DNA from: Haematococcus lacustris | Taxonomy: Eukaryota; Chlorophyta; Chlorophyceae; Chlamydomonadales; Haematococcaceae | Assembly: GCA_030144725.1 (NCBI GenBank) | Contig: JASKMD010000006.1 | Span: 2,839,433 to 2,903,432 of the forward strand | DNA: 64,000 nucleotides | Direction: 5' to 3' | Part shown: positions 19,421-31,342 of the stretch, in pieces | Position numbering within the stretch: the first letter of the stretch is position 1 | How the letters are laid out: every line of letters starts with the position of its first letter | Notes under the pieces: model-generated | Databases searched by the model: none | Told to the model about the DNA's origin: nothing | The model's input: only the letters and a program-made list of their open reading frames with translations | Position numbers and translations under genes: made by a program

Positions 19421-20544
19421 GCTACAATACTGTAGGGGTCTACAGTACTGTAGACACCTACAGTACTGTAGACACCTACAGTACTGTAGACCCCTGCAGT
19501 ACTCAAGACCCCATGAGTACTGTAGATCTCTACAGTATTCAAGACATCCATGAGTACTGTAGACCTCTACAGTACTCACAACCCCCATGAGTACTGTAGA
19601 CCTCTACAGTACTCAAGACCCCCATGAGTACTGTAGACCTCTACAGTACTCAAAACCCCCATGAGTACTGTAGACCTCTATTGTACTCAAGACCCCCATG
19701 AGTACTGTAGACCTCTACAGTACTCAAGATCCCAATGAGTACTGTAGACCTCTACAGTACTCAAGACCCCCATGAGTACTGTAGACCTCTACAGTACTCA
19801 AGACCCCCATGAGTACTGTAGACCTCTACAGTACTCAAGACCTCCATGAGTACTGTAGACCTCTACAGTACTCAAGACCCCTATGAGTACTGTAGACCTC
19901 TACAGTACTCAAGACCCCCATGAGTACTGTAGACCTCTACAGTACTCAAGACCCCCATGAGTACTGTAGACCTCTACAGTACTCAAGACCCCCATGAGTA
20001 CTGTAGACCTCTACAGTACTCAAGACCCCCATGAGTACTGTAGACCTCTACAGTACCTAAGGCCTCCATGAGTACTGTAGACCTCTACAGTACTCAAGAC
20101 CTCCATGAATACTGTAGACCTCTACAGTACTCAAGACATTCATGAGTACTGTAGACCTCTACAGTACTGTAGACCCCCATGAGTACTGTAGACCTCTACA
20201 GTACTCAAGACCCCCATGAGTACTGTAGACCTCTACAGTACTCAAGACCCCTATGAGTACTGTAGACCTCTACAGTACTCAAGACCTCCATGAGTACAGT
20301 AGACCTCTACAGTACTCAAGACCCCCATGAGTACTGTAGACCTCTACAGTACTCAAGACCCCCATGAGTACTGTAGACCTCTACAGTACTCAAGACCCCC
20401 ATGAGTACTGTAGACCTCTACAGTACTCAAGACCCCCATGAGTACTGTAGACCTCTACAGTACTCAAGACCTCCATGAGTACTGTAGACCTCTACAGTAC
20501 TCAAGACATTCATGAGTACTGTAGACCTCTACAAAACTCAAGAC
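19421..20544. repeat. 37-bp dyad satellite, copy 2 (runs into gap)
   Basis: About 28 units are visible before the N gap. The order of linker variants follows copy 1, with some units added or lost, so the arrays share an origin and have since changed copy number. One dyad in this copy carries a point change in an arm at about 20296. Confidence 0.93.
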
Positions 20545-21044
20545 NNNNNNNNNNNNNNNNNNNNNNNNNNNNNNNNNNNNNNNNNNNNNNNNNNNNNNNN
20601 NNNNNNNNNNNNNNNNNNNNNNNNNNNNNNNNNNNNNNNNNNNNNNNNNNNNNNNNNNNNNNNNNNNNNNNNNNNNNNNNNNNNNNNNNNNNNNNNNNNN
20701 NNNNNNNNNNNNNNNNNNNNNNNNNNNNNNNNNNNNNNNNNNNNNNNNNNNNNNNNNNNNNNNNNNNNNNNNNNNNNNNNNNNNNNNNNNNNNNNNNNNN
20801 NNNNNNNNNNNNNNNNNNNNNNNNNNNNNNNNNNNNNNNNNNNNNNNNNNNNNNNNNNNNNNNNNNNNNNNNNNNNNNNNNNNNNNNNNNNNNNNNNNNN
20901 NNNNNNNNNNNNNNNNNNNNNNNNNNNNNNNNNNNNNNNNNNNNNNNNNNNNNNNNNNNNNNNNNNNNNNNNNNNNNNNNNNNNNNNNNNNNNNNNNNNN
21001 NNNNNNNNNNNNNNNNNNNNNNNNNNNNNNNNNNNNNNNNNNNN
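20545..21044. other. Assembly gap (500 N)
   Basis: There are exactly 500 N, which usually marks a gap of unknown size. It separates the 37-bp satellite from the LINE tandem array. Confidence 0.99.
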
Positions 21045-22370
21045 TGGACCAGCTGGCTGTGGGTGTTCAGCGGGCCAGCCGTGTGCGAAGGTGTGGAAGG
21101 AGCTGCTAGACCCCACCCTCCGCCGGGAGCATGTCATCGTGGCCTGGCGGGTTCTCCATGCCAGCCTCATGTAGGGGGCCTTGTCCCTTGTCCACATCCC
21201 TTGTCTACATCCTCAAGGGTACGGCTGCCCCGGGCTCGTCCGCCTGCCGCTTCTGCCAGCCGGGGCACTTGGAGATCCTCACCCACGCCTTCCTGACCTG
21301 CACCGCCGTGGCCCCAGCCTGGGAGTGGGTGCTGGACGTGTACGGCCACCTCACAGGCACCCGCCCCCCCTCGGGCGACGCCATGCTGCTCCTCAGTGGG
21401 CGCCCCACCCGCGGCGAGGCCCCCCCCTTCCAGCCCCCTGACAACCTGTTGTGGATCCGTCTGCGCGTAGCCTATATGGGCGCAGTGTGGCGCCTCCGCA
21501 GCTCAGGAGCCGCTGCAGCCCTGCAGCCACATCAGGTGGCGAGGCGGGTCGTGGAGGAGGTCATCTCCACCCTCACCACGGCCGTCAAGCGTGACTGGCA
21601 TCGGGTGGGGAGGGACATCCGGGTGGGTCTCTGCGGCGCTGTGCCCTCCACCTGGTTCAAGGGCAAGGACCCGGAGCTGGACGCTGCCCACTTCGACCAG
21701 CTGTGGCCCGAGGCGTCGGGGGGGTGGTTTGCCAAGCAGCCTAGGAGGGAGCGGAGGGGAGGGCAGGAGGAGTGGAGCAGCCAAGCAGGCTAGGAGGGGC
21801 AGAGGGGAGGGTTGGGGCAGGAGGAGTGGAGGAGGAGAGGGCAGCAGGGAGGCCTAGGCAGGGGGAGGGCAGGGCGCAAGGGGGGGGGAGCGCTGCTTGT
21901 TCGCCTCACCTTGCAGTGGCCCGTCCCCTTCCCCGTCGAGCCAGCCTGAGCTGCAGGGTTGCTGCTGGGGGCTTCGTGCAATCTGTGGGTGGGTTGGGCT
22001 AGGCCTCGGGGGTTTGTCTGGGTGTCAGGGGACCGGGGGCTTAGGTGGTCTTGGTTTGAGTGTTGGGGGTAGGGTTCGAGGCTTCAGGTCGTGGGGCTGG
22101 GCTCAGGTTCGTGTGGGTAGTATTGTGGGGAGGGTCTGGGGAGGTGTGTAGAGCTAGGGTGGAGGGCGTTGGTGTGGGGGAGTGTCTTGACGTTGTCCAA
22201 GGGAGGGGGTTGCTTGGGTTGTGTGAACCTTTGCTTGGGGTGTGTGGACCGCTGTGTTTGGGTGGGGTGCTTGGGGATCGTATATGGGGGAACCTTGTTT
22301 GTCTTCTCTTTTCTTCTTTTCTTTAGTTTCTCTCTCTCTTGTAATGCTCCTCTCTAAATGAAAAACAAAA
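21045..22370 (+). pseudogene. LINE array unit 0 (3' part): zf-RVT region and 3' UTR
   Basis: The visible part starts just before the VWKELLDPTLRREHVIVAWR block. After a stop and a frameshift comes the zinc-binding RT C-terminal motif (CRFCQPGHLEILTHAFLTC), which sits in a 220-codon open frame (21131-21793) ending in a Trp-rich tail. The 3' UTR is G/T-rich, then a T/C-rich tract, TGTAA at 22340-22344, and AAATGAAAAACAAAA. Confidence 0.88.
22340..22370 (+). terminator. LINE 3' end: UGUAA poly(A) signal plus A-rich tail
   Basis: TGTAA lies 12 bases before AAATGAAAAACAAAA. UGUAA is the standard poly(A) signal of chlorophycean algae. The same arrangement recurs at 25527, 28704 and 37322, marking the unit boundaries. 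Confidence 0.75.
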
Positions 22371-25300
22371 TAGGGGCAGGCGGGCGAGAAGGGGCTAGGG
22401 GGGTGGCTGGGGGAAGGTGGCGGGCAAGGGCAGCAGCAGGGCGGGCGGGAGCAGGGTGGGGAGCAGGAGCCGGAGGTGGTCATCTAAGCTGTCCGAGTGG
22501 GGGTGCCAGTGCGCCACCTGGGGGTCCCTCTCGGGGCGGCCTCCTACGCTGCCACCAGCGAGGCCGCCTTCGGGGGGGCGGCGTCGGCCATGATGGCAGC
22601 CTTTCCTCCCTTGGCGGCCCCCAGGCCTCAACCTCCTAGGGCGGGTGCAGGTGGCACAGCAATGCCTGGCCTCCAAGTCCATCTACCAAATGGCTTTCGT
22701 GCAACCCTCCGCTCCTCTGGCGCAAGCCATGGCCTCGGCTGTCAACCGCTTTGTGGCAGCCTCAGACCTGCCCTAGGAGCGCAGCCCCAACAGCAGCCGC
22801 CTCTACCCCAGCAAGGCCATCTGCGTGATGCCCCGGGGGGAGGGAGGCGTGGGGCTTCCCGACCTGGGGGTCACCAGCACGGCCATGCTGGCGAAGATGT
22901 TGGCCCAGCTCTGGTCGCCCCGGGTTCGTCCCTGGCAGCCTCTGATCCACAGCCTGCTGGCAGACCCCTCCCACGGCCTCAGCACCTGGGTCATCACCGA
23001 CCCCACCGCCCCCCCCGCGCGAGGCATCAGCCCGCGGCTGCAAGCTCACGTGGCGGCCCTGGCTGAGCTCAAGCTGTTTCGTGCGGTGCCCCCCGCTGGC
23101 CAGTCCTTCTTCTCGGTGCTGGCGGAGCCGCTGTGGTACAACGCGCAAGTCCGCATAAACCCAGCAGCAAGGGAGGCAGCAGCTGAGCAGGGTTGGACCC
23201 ACGTCCGCCACGTGAGGGAGGCCCTCCACAGCCCCGAACTGGAGGGGGAGGCCCGCTGGGCTGCGGACCTGGTCAGGGCTTGCCTCCCCGAGCCCTGGCA
23301 GGGCATGGTAGACCGCCTGCAGCCGCCACAGCCGGAGTGGGAGCGCCTGAGGGTTGGGCCAGGGGTGGGGTTTGTGTTGCGGCGCACATTCATGCTCCAG
23401 CCCTCCCACTGGGTGGGCTTCAACGGCCGCCTCTAACCCCTAGACCCCACAAGGCAAGGGCCCCTCGGGGCTTTCTGGGCGGAGGAGGGGGCGGCCTGGG
23501 AGTCAGCAGCGGTGGCCCGGCTCAACAAGCCCAGCTACAGGCTGACCCCGGAGGAGCGAGCCACCCACCTCCGCCCTCTACCCGCCCAGCGTCACGTGGC
23601 GCAGGGTGTAATGCTCGTCCATTAAAAAAAAAAGGGGCGGGGAGGAGGTGGAGGGCGTAGGGGAGCAGGGGGCGGGGCGGGAGGGCAGGCTGCCGACCCA
23701 GCTGAGGAGGGGCCAGGCACCTGGCTTAAGGAGGAGTGGCTCTTGGGCCCTTGGGCTCACCTGCTGCTGGACCCTCAAGTGTGGGGCATGGGCACCACCA
23801 CCCTGCTGGACTTCTCTGTCAAGCATGCCAGGGTGCGCCTCCACCAGCTCCAGCGCGTCAGTGCCGACCCCCTCAACCCACCTAGTGGGGGCCTGTGGCC
23901 TGCGCTGTGCGGCGCGCGCCCCCCCCGGGGCAGCGGGTGAACCGGAGGTGACAGCGGTGGCTGATGGGGCCCTGCGGGAGCTGGAGCACAGTGGTGGCAG
24001 GCCAGGGGGCAGCGGGGGAGCGGGAGCAGCATGGCAGGGAAGCGGAGGAGCGGCTTCCCGAGGAGGTGCAGGGCAGCCAGCCGCCTCGCTGGCTGGACAC
24101 CTCCGTCAGGGCGCACCCGCGTCCCTCGCCGCAGATAAGGGCGGCCGAGCAGGCTGAGCGGCAGCTGGAGGCCCAGCAGCGGCGTGGGGACAGGCGGCCA
24201 GTTGCTCAGCCCGCCCCCCGGGCCGACACGGTGGACCAGCTGGCTGTGGGTGTTCAGCGGGCCAGCCGTGTGCGAAGGTGTGGAAGGAGCTGCTAGACCC
24301 CACCCTCCGCCGGGAGCATGTCATCGTGGCCTGGCGGGTTCTCCATGCCAGCCTCATGTAGGGGGCCTTGTCCCTTGTCCACATCCCTTGTCTACATCCT
24401 CAAGGGTACGGCTGCCCCGGGCTCGTCCGCCTGCCGCTTCTGCCAGCCGGGGCACTTGGAGATCCTCACCCACGCCTTCCTGACCTGCACCGCCGTGGCC
24501 CCAGCCTGGGAGTGGGTGCTGGACGTGTACGGCCACCTCACAGGCACCCGCCCCCCCTCGGGCGACGCCATGCTGCTCCTCAGTGGGCGCCCCACCCGCG
24601 GCGAGGCCCCCCCCTTCCAGCCCCCTGACAACCTGTTGTGGATCCGTCTGCGCGTAGCCTATATGGGCGCAGTGTGGCGCCTCCGCAGCTCAGGAGCCGC
24701 TGCAGCCCTGCAGCCACATCAGGTGGCGAGGCGGGTCGTGGAGGAGGTCATCTCCACCCTCACCACGGCCGTCAAGCGTGACTGGCATCGGGTGGGGAGG
24801 GACATCCGGGTGGGTCTCTGCGGCGCTGTGCCCTCCACCTGGTTCAAGGGCAAGGACCCGGAGCTGGACGCTGCCCACTTCGACCAGCTGTGGCCCGAGG
24901 CGTCGGGGGGGTGGTTTGCCAAGCAGCCTAGGAGGGAGCGGAGGGGAGGGCAGGAGGAGTGGAGCAGCCAAGCAGGCTAGGAGGGGCAGAGGGGAGGGTT
25001 GGGGCAGGAGGAGTGGAGGAGGAGAGGGCAGCAGGGAGGCCTAGGCAGGGGGAGGGCAGGGCGCAAGGGGGGGGGAGCGCTGCTTGTTCGCCTCACCTTG
25101 CAGTGGCCCGTCCCCTTCCCCGTCGAGCCAGCCTGAGCTGCAGGGTTGCTGCTGGGGGCTTCGTGCAATCTGTGGGTGGGTTGGGCTAGGCCTCGGGGGT
25201 TTGTCTGGGTGTCAGGGGACCGGGGGCTTAGGTGGTCTTGGTTTGAGTGTTGGGGGTAGGGTTCGAGGCTTCAGGTCGTGGGGCTGGGCTCAGGTTCGTG

Positions 25301-25557
25301 TGGGTAGTATTGTGGGGAGGGTCTGGGGAGGTGTGTAGAGCTAGGGTGGAGGGCGTTGGTGTGGGGGAGTGTCTTGACGTTGTCCAAGGGAGGGGGTTGC
25401 TTGGGTTGTGTGAACCTTTGCTTGGGGTGTGTGGACCGCTGTGTTTGGGTGGGGTGCTTGGGGATCGTATATGGGGGAACCTTGTTTGTCTTCTCTTTTC
25501 TTCTTTTCTTTAGTTTCTCTCTCTCTTGTAATGCTCCTCTCTAAATGAAAAACAAAA
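22371..25557 (+). pseudogene. LINE array unit 1, complete unit
   Basis: From left: the VRHLGVPL RT motif (about 22510), a frameshift near 22610, then LNLLGRVQVAQQCLASK and the GEGGVGLPDLGV thumb region interrupted by TAG (about 22774). A 203-codon open frame (22825-23436) covers the post-RT region. It is followed by TAA codons at 23434 and in the A-run at about 23622-23635, the WLLGPWAHLLLDPQVWG region (about 23735), and the zf-RVT frame (24318-24980). TGTAA and the A-rich tail end the unit. The normal protein would be a LINE replicase; this copy cannot encode it. The reading order shows the unit is co-linear with a LINE C-terminus. Confidence 0.9.
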
Positions 25558-28500
25558 TAGGGGCAGGCGGGCGAGAAGGGGCTAGGGGGGTGGCTGGGGG
25601 AAGGTGGCGGGCAAGGGCAGCAGCAGGGCGGGCGGGAGCAGGGTGGGGAGCAGGAGCCGGAGGTGGTCATCTAAGCTGTCCGAGTGGGGGTGCCAGTGCG
25701 CCACCTGGGGGTCCCTCTCGGGGCGGCCTCCTACGCTGCCACCAGCGAGGCCGCCTTCGGGGGGGCGGCGTCGGCCATGATGGCAGCCTTTCCTCCCTTG
25801 GCGGCCCCCAGGCCTCAACCTCCTAGGGCGGGTGCAGGTGGCACAGCAATGCCTGGCCTCCAAGTCCATCTACCAAATGGCTTTCGTGCAACCCTCCGCT
25901 CCTCTGGCGCAAGCCATGGCCTCGGCTGTCAACCGCTTTGTGGCAGCCTCAGACCTGCCCTAGGAGCGCAGCCCCAACAGCAGCCGCCTCTACCCCAGCA
26001 AGGCCATCTGCGTGATGCCCCGGGGGGAGGGAGGCGTGGGGCTTCCCGACCTGGGGGTCACCAGCACGGCCATGCTGGCGAAGATGTTGGCCCAGCTCTG
26101 GTCGCCCCGGGTTCGTCCCTGGCAGCCTCTGATCCACAGCCTGCTGGCAGACCCCTCCCACGGCCTCAGCACCTGGGTCATCACCGACCCCACCGCCCCC
26201 CCCGCGCGAGGCATCAGCCCGCGGCTGCAAGCTCACGTGGCGGCCCTGGCTGAGCTCAAGCTGTTTCGTGCGGTGCCCCCCGCTGGCCAGTCCTTCTTCT
26301 CGGTGCTGGCGGAGCCGCTGTGGTACAACGCGCAAGTCCGCATAAACCCAGCAGCAAGGGAGGCAGCAGCTGAGCAGGGTTGGACCCACGTCCGCCACGT
26401 GAGGGAGGCCCTCCACAGCCCCGAACTGGAGGGGGAGGCCCGCTGGGCTGCGGACCTGGTCAGGGCTTGCCTCCCCGAGCCCTGGCAGGGCATGGTAGAC
26501 CGCCTGCAGCCGCCACAGCCGGAGTGGGAGCGCCTGAGGGTTGGGCCAGGGGTGGGGTTTGTGTTGCGGCGCACATTCATGCTCCAGCCCTCCCACTGGG
26601 TGGGCTTCAACGGCCGCCTCTAACCCCTAGACCCCACAAGGCAAGGGCCCCTCGGGGCTTTCTGGGCGGAGGAGGGGGCGGCCTGGGAGTCAGCAGCGGT
26701 GGCCCGGCTCAACAAGCCCAGCTACAGGCTGACCCCGGAGGAGCGAGCCACCCACCTCCGCCCTCTACCCGCCCAGCGTCACGTGGCGCAGGGTGTAATG
26801 CTCGTCCATTAAAAAAAAAAGGGGCGGGGAGGAGGTGGAGGGCGTAGGGGAGCAGGGGGCGGGGCGGGAGGGCAGGCTGCCGACCCAGCTGAGGAGGGGC
26901 CAGGCACCTGGCTTAAGGAGGAGTGGCTCTTGGGCCCTTGGGCTCACCTGCTGCTGGACCCTCAAGTGTGGGGCATGGGCACCACCACCCTGCTGGACTT
27001 CTCTGTCAAGCATGCCAGGGTGCGCCTCCACCAGCTCCAGCGCGTCAGTGCCGACCCCCTCAACCCACCTAGTGGGGGCCTGTGGCCTGCGCTGTGCGGC
27101 GCGCGCCCCCCCCGGGGCAGCGGGTGAACCGGAGGTGACAGCGGTGGCTGATGGGGCCCTGCGGGAGCTGGAGCACAGTGGTGGCAGGCCAGGGGGCAGC
27201 GGGGGAGCGGGAGCAGCATGGCAGGGAAGCGGAGGAGCGGCTTCCCGAGGAGGTGCAGGGCAGCCAGCCGCCTCGCTGGCTGGACACCTCCGTCAGGGCG
27301 CACCCGCGTCCCTCGCCGCAGATAAGGGCGGCCGAGCAGGCTGAGCGGCAGCTGGAGGCCCAGCAGCGGCGTGGGGACAGGCGGCCAGTTGCTCAGCCCG
27401 CCCCCCGGGCCGACACGGTGGACCAGCTGGCTGTGGGTGTTCAGCGGGCCAGCCGTGTGCGAAGGTGTGGAAGGAGCTGCTAGACCCCACCCTCCGCCGG
27501 GAGCATGTCATCGTGGCCTGGCGGGTTCTCCATGCCAGCCTCATGTAGGGGGCCTTGTCCCTTGTCCACATCCCTTGTCTACATCCTCAAGGGTACGGCT
27601 GCCCCGGGCTCGTCCGCCTGCCGCTTCTGCCAGCCGGGGCACTTGGAGATCCTCACCCACGCCTTCCTGACCTGCACCGCCGTGGCCCCAGCCTGGGAGT
27701 GGGTGCTGGACGTGTACGGCCACCTCACAGGCACCCGCCCCCCCTCGGGCGACGCCATGCTGCTCCTCAGTGGGCGCCCCAACCGCGGCGAGGCCCCCCC
27801 CTTCCAGCCCCCTGACAACCTGTTGTGGCTCCGTCTGCGCGTAGCCTATATGGGCGCAGTGTGGCGCCTCCGCAGCTCAGGAGCCGCTACAGCCCTGCAG
27901 CCACATCAGGTGGCGAGGCGGGTCGTGGAGGAGGTCATCTCCACCCTCACCACGGCCGTCAAGCGTGACTGGCATCGGGTGGGGAGGGACATCCGGGTGG
28001 GTCTCTGCGGCGCTGTGCCCTCCACCTGGTTCAAGGGCAAGGACCCGGAGCTGGACGCTGCCCACTTCGACCAGCTGTGGCCCGAGGCGTCGGGGGGGTG
28101 GTTTGCCAAGCAGCCTAGGAGGGAGCGGAGGGGAGGGCAGGGGGAGTGGAGCAGCCAAGCAGCCTAGGAGGGGCAGAGGGGAGGGTTGGGGCAGGAGGAG
28201 TGGAGGAGGAGAGGGCAGCAGGGAGGCCTAGGCAGGGGGAGGGCAGGGCGCAAGGGGGGGGGAGCGCTGCTTGTTCGCCTCACCTTGCAGTGGCCCGTCC
28301 CCTTCCCCGTCGAGCCAGCCTGAGCTGCAGGGTTGCTGCTGGGGGCTTCGTGCAATCTGTGGGTGGGTTGGGCTAGGCCTCGGGGGTTTGTCTGGGTGTC
28401 AGGGGACCGGGGGCTTAGGTGGTCTTGGTTTGAGTGTTGGGGGTAGGGTTCGAGGCTTCAGGTCGTGGGGCTGGGCTCAGGTTCGTGTGGGTAGTTTTGT

Positions 28501-28734
28501 GGGGAGGGTCTGGGGAGGTGTGTAGAGCTAGGGTGGAGGGCGTTGGTGTGGGGGAGTGTCTTGACGTTGTCCAAGGGAGGGGGTTGCTTGGGTTGTGTGG
28601 ACCTTTGCTTGGGGTGTGTGGACCGCTGTGTTTGGGTGGGGTGCTTGGGGATCGTATATGGGGGAACCTTGTTTGTCTTCTCTTTTTTTTTTTCTCTCTC
28701 TCTTGTAATGCTCCTCTCTAAATGAAAAACAAAA
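25558..28734 (+). pseudogene. LINE array unit 2, chimeric between two unit types
   Basis: The left part (to about 27.5 kb) is identical as far as I can see to unit 1, including all stops. From about 27781 on it carries the variants of units 3 and 4 (for example Asn for Thr or Leu for Ile in the zf-RVT frame, and the QGEWSSQAA end). The T/C tract before TGTAA (28704) is shorter, which explains the 10-bp length difference. Confidence 0.88.
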
Positions 28735-30791
28735 TAGGGGCAGGCGGGCGAGAAGGGGCTAGGGGGGTGGCTGGGGGAAGGTGGCGGGCAAGGGCAGCAG
28801 CAGGGCGGGCGGGAGCAGGGTGGGGAGCAGGAGCCGGAGGTGGTCATCTAAGCTGTCCAAGTGGGGGTGCCAGTGCGCCACCTGGGGGTCCCTCTCGGGG
28901 CGGCCTCCTACGCTGCCACCAGCGAGGCCGCCTTCAGTGGGGCGGCGTCGGCCATGATGGCAGCCTTTCCTCCCTTGGCGGCCCCAAGGCCTTAACCTCC
29001 TAGGGCGGGTGCAGGTGGCACAACAATGCCTGGCCTCCAAGTCCATCTACCAAATGGCTTTCGTGCAACCCTCCGCTCCTCTGGCGCAAGCCATGGCCTC
29101 GGCTGTCAACCGCTTTGTGGCAGCCTCAGACCTGCCCTAGGAGCGCAGCCCCAACAGCAGCCGCCTCTACCCCAGCAAGGCCATTTGCGTGATGCCCCGG
29201 GGGGAGGGAGGCGTGGGGCTTCCCGACCTGGGGGTCACCAGCACGGCCATGCTGGCGAAGATGTTGGCCCAGCTCTGGTCGCCCCGGGTTCGTCCCTGTC
29301 AGCCTCTGATCCACAGCCTGCTGGCAGACCCCTCCCACGGCCTCAGCACGTGGGTCATCACCGACCCCACCGCCCCCCCCGCGCGAGGCATCAGCCCGCG
29401 GCTGCAAGCTCACGTGGCGGCCCTGGCTGAGCTCAAGCTGTTTCGTGCGGTGCCCCCCGCTGGCCAGTCCTTCTTCTCGGTGCTGGCGGAGCCGCTGTGG
29501 TACAACGCGCAAGTCCGCATGAACCCAGCAGCAAGGGAGGCAGCAGCTGAGCAGGGTTGGACCCACGTCCGCCACGTGAGGGAGGCCCTCCACAGCCCCG
29601 AACTGGAGGGGGAGGCCCGCTGGGCTGCGGACCTGGTCAGGGCTTGCCTCCCCGAGCCCTGGCAGGGCATGGTAGACCGCCTGCAGCCGCCACAGCCGGA
29701 GTGGGAGCGCCTGAGGGTTGGGCCAGGGGTGGGGTTTGTGTTGCGGCGCACATTCATGCTCCAGCCCTCCCACTGGGTGGGCTTCAACGGCCGCCTCTAA
29801 CCCCTAGACCCCACAAGGCAAGGGCCCCTCGGGGCTTTCTGGGCGGAGGAGGGGGCGGCCTGGGAGTCAGCAGCGGTGGCCCGGCTCAACAAGCCCAGCT
29901 ACAAGCAGACCCCAGGGGAGCGAGCCACCCACCTCCGCCCTCTACCCGCCCAGCGTCACGTGGCGCAGGGTGTAATGCTCGTCCATTAAAAAAAAAAGGG
30001 GCGTGGAGGAGGTGGAGGGCGTAGGGGAGCAGGGGGCGGGGCGGGAGGGCAGGCTGCCGACCCAGCTGAGGAGGGGCCAGGCACCTGGCTTAAGGAGGAG
30101 TGGCTCTTGGGCCCTTGGGCTCACCTGCTGCTGGACCCTCAAGTGTGGGGCATGGGCACCACCACCCTGCTGGACTTCTCTGTCAAGCATGCCAGGGTGC
30201 GCCTCCACCAGCTCCAGCGCGTCAGTGCCGACCCCCTCAACCCACCTAGTGGGGGCCTGTGGCCTGCGCTGTGCGGCGCGCGCCCCCCCCCGGGCAGCGG
30301 GTGAACCGGAGGTGACAGCGGTGGCTGATGGGGCCCTGCGGGAGCTGGAGCACAGTGGTGGCAGGCCAGGGGGCAGCGGGGGAGCGGGAGCAGCATGGCA
30401 GGGAAGCGGAGGAGCGGCTCCCCGAGGAGGTGCAGGGCAGCCAGCCGCCTCGCTGGCTGGACACCTCCGTCAGGGCGCACCCGCGTCCCTCGCCGCAGAT
30501 AAGGGCGGCCGAGCAGGCTGAGCGGCAGCTGGAGGCCCAGCAGCGGCGTGGGGACAGGCGGCCAGTTGCTCAGCCCGCCCCCCGGGCCGACACGGTGGAC
30601 CAGCTGGCTGTGGGTGTTCAGCGGGCCAGCCGTGTGCGAAGGTGTGGAAGGAGCTGCTAGACCCCACCCTCCGCCGGGAGCATGTCATCGTGGCCTGGCG
30701 GGTTCTCCATGCCAGCCTCATGTAGGGGGCCTTGTCCCTTGTCCACATCCCTTGTCTACATCCTCAAGGGTACGGCTGCCCCGGGCTCGTC

Positions 30792-31091
30792 TGTAACGTG
30801 CGGGGACGCAACGTCAGATGACCTTTTGACACAAGCTCGAAGGCCGGTCCAGTCGAGGCGGTGACTTCCGACTAGGGTGTTGGGTTACAGCGGTGTATTG
30901 CGAGAATGGCTAGAGCTTAGAACGGGGCTCCCTGGGATCGAACCAGTTGTACTCACGAACGCAATGTCGCTAGTCTTTAACCTGCCAAATCTCACTCTAC
31001 ACGTGTAACCCGCGTCCCGCGACGGCTCGCATTCACGAGACAGCCCAGACGACGCGAAGCGGCAATCTCTTCCAGAGGTGCGCACTTTACA
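30792..31091 (-). repeat. Gypsy-B 3' LTR
   Basis: This 300-bp copy looks identical to the other LTR by eye. On the sense strand it contains CTGGTTCGATCCCAG (plus-strand B-box complement at 30934-30944), which resembles a tRNA T-arm. Confidence 0.95.
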
Positions 31092-31104
31092 TTCCTCCCC
31101 CTCC
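31092..31104 (-). other. Gypsy-B polypurine tract
   Basis: On the sense strand this is GGAGGGGGAGGAA directly before the 3' LTR. It would prime plus-strand DNA synthesis. Confidence 0.85.
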
Positions 31105-31342
31105 AAAGGGGCTTCCGTTCCGCCACGGGTAAAACCACGTGACTCGCATTGCCTACAGCATGCTGATTTAGCTACTGGGCAACCCAAAGGGCGCACCAGG
31201 TCATAGCTTAGGGAGCGGTCAAAGACCATCGTGCCGACTAGACACAGGGAAACCATAACCACACAGGTAGCAGCTGACCAGAGGTACAAGCATGCTGAGA
31301 ATGCCATAGTCCAGCAGCATACCAGCATGCATGGCCTAGGAC

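Noticed and set aside
22762..23409. 215-codon minus-strand frame repeated in every LINE array unit
   Set aside because: It is antisense to the recognisable RT C-terminal frame and resembles no family; its repetition only reflects the tandem units.
23608..23640. TGTAATGCTCGTCCATTAAAAAAAAAA taken as a second LINE 3' end within each unit
   Set aside because: LINE coding sequence continues co-linearly on both sides (QGVMLVH before; the WLLGPWAHLLLDPQ block after), so the A run is more likely a local expansion inside the pseudogene.
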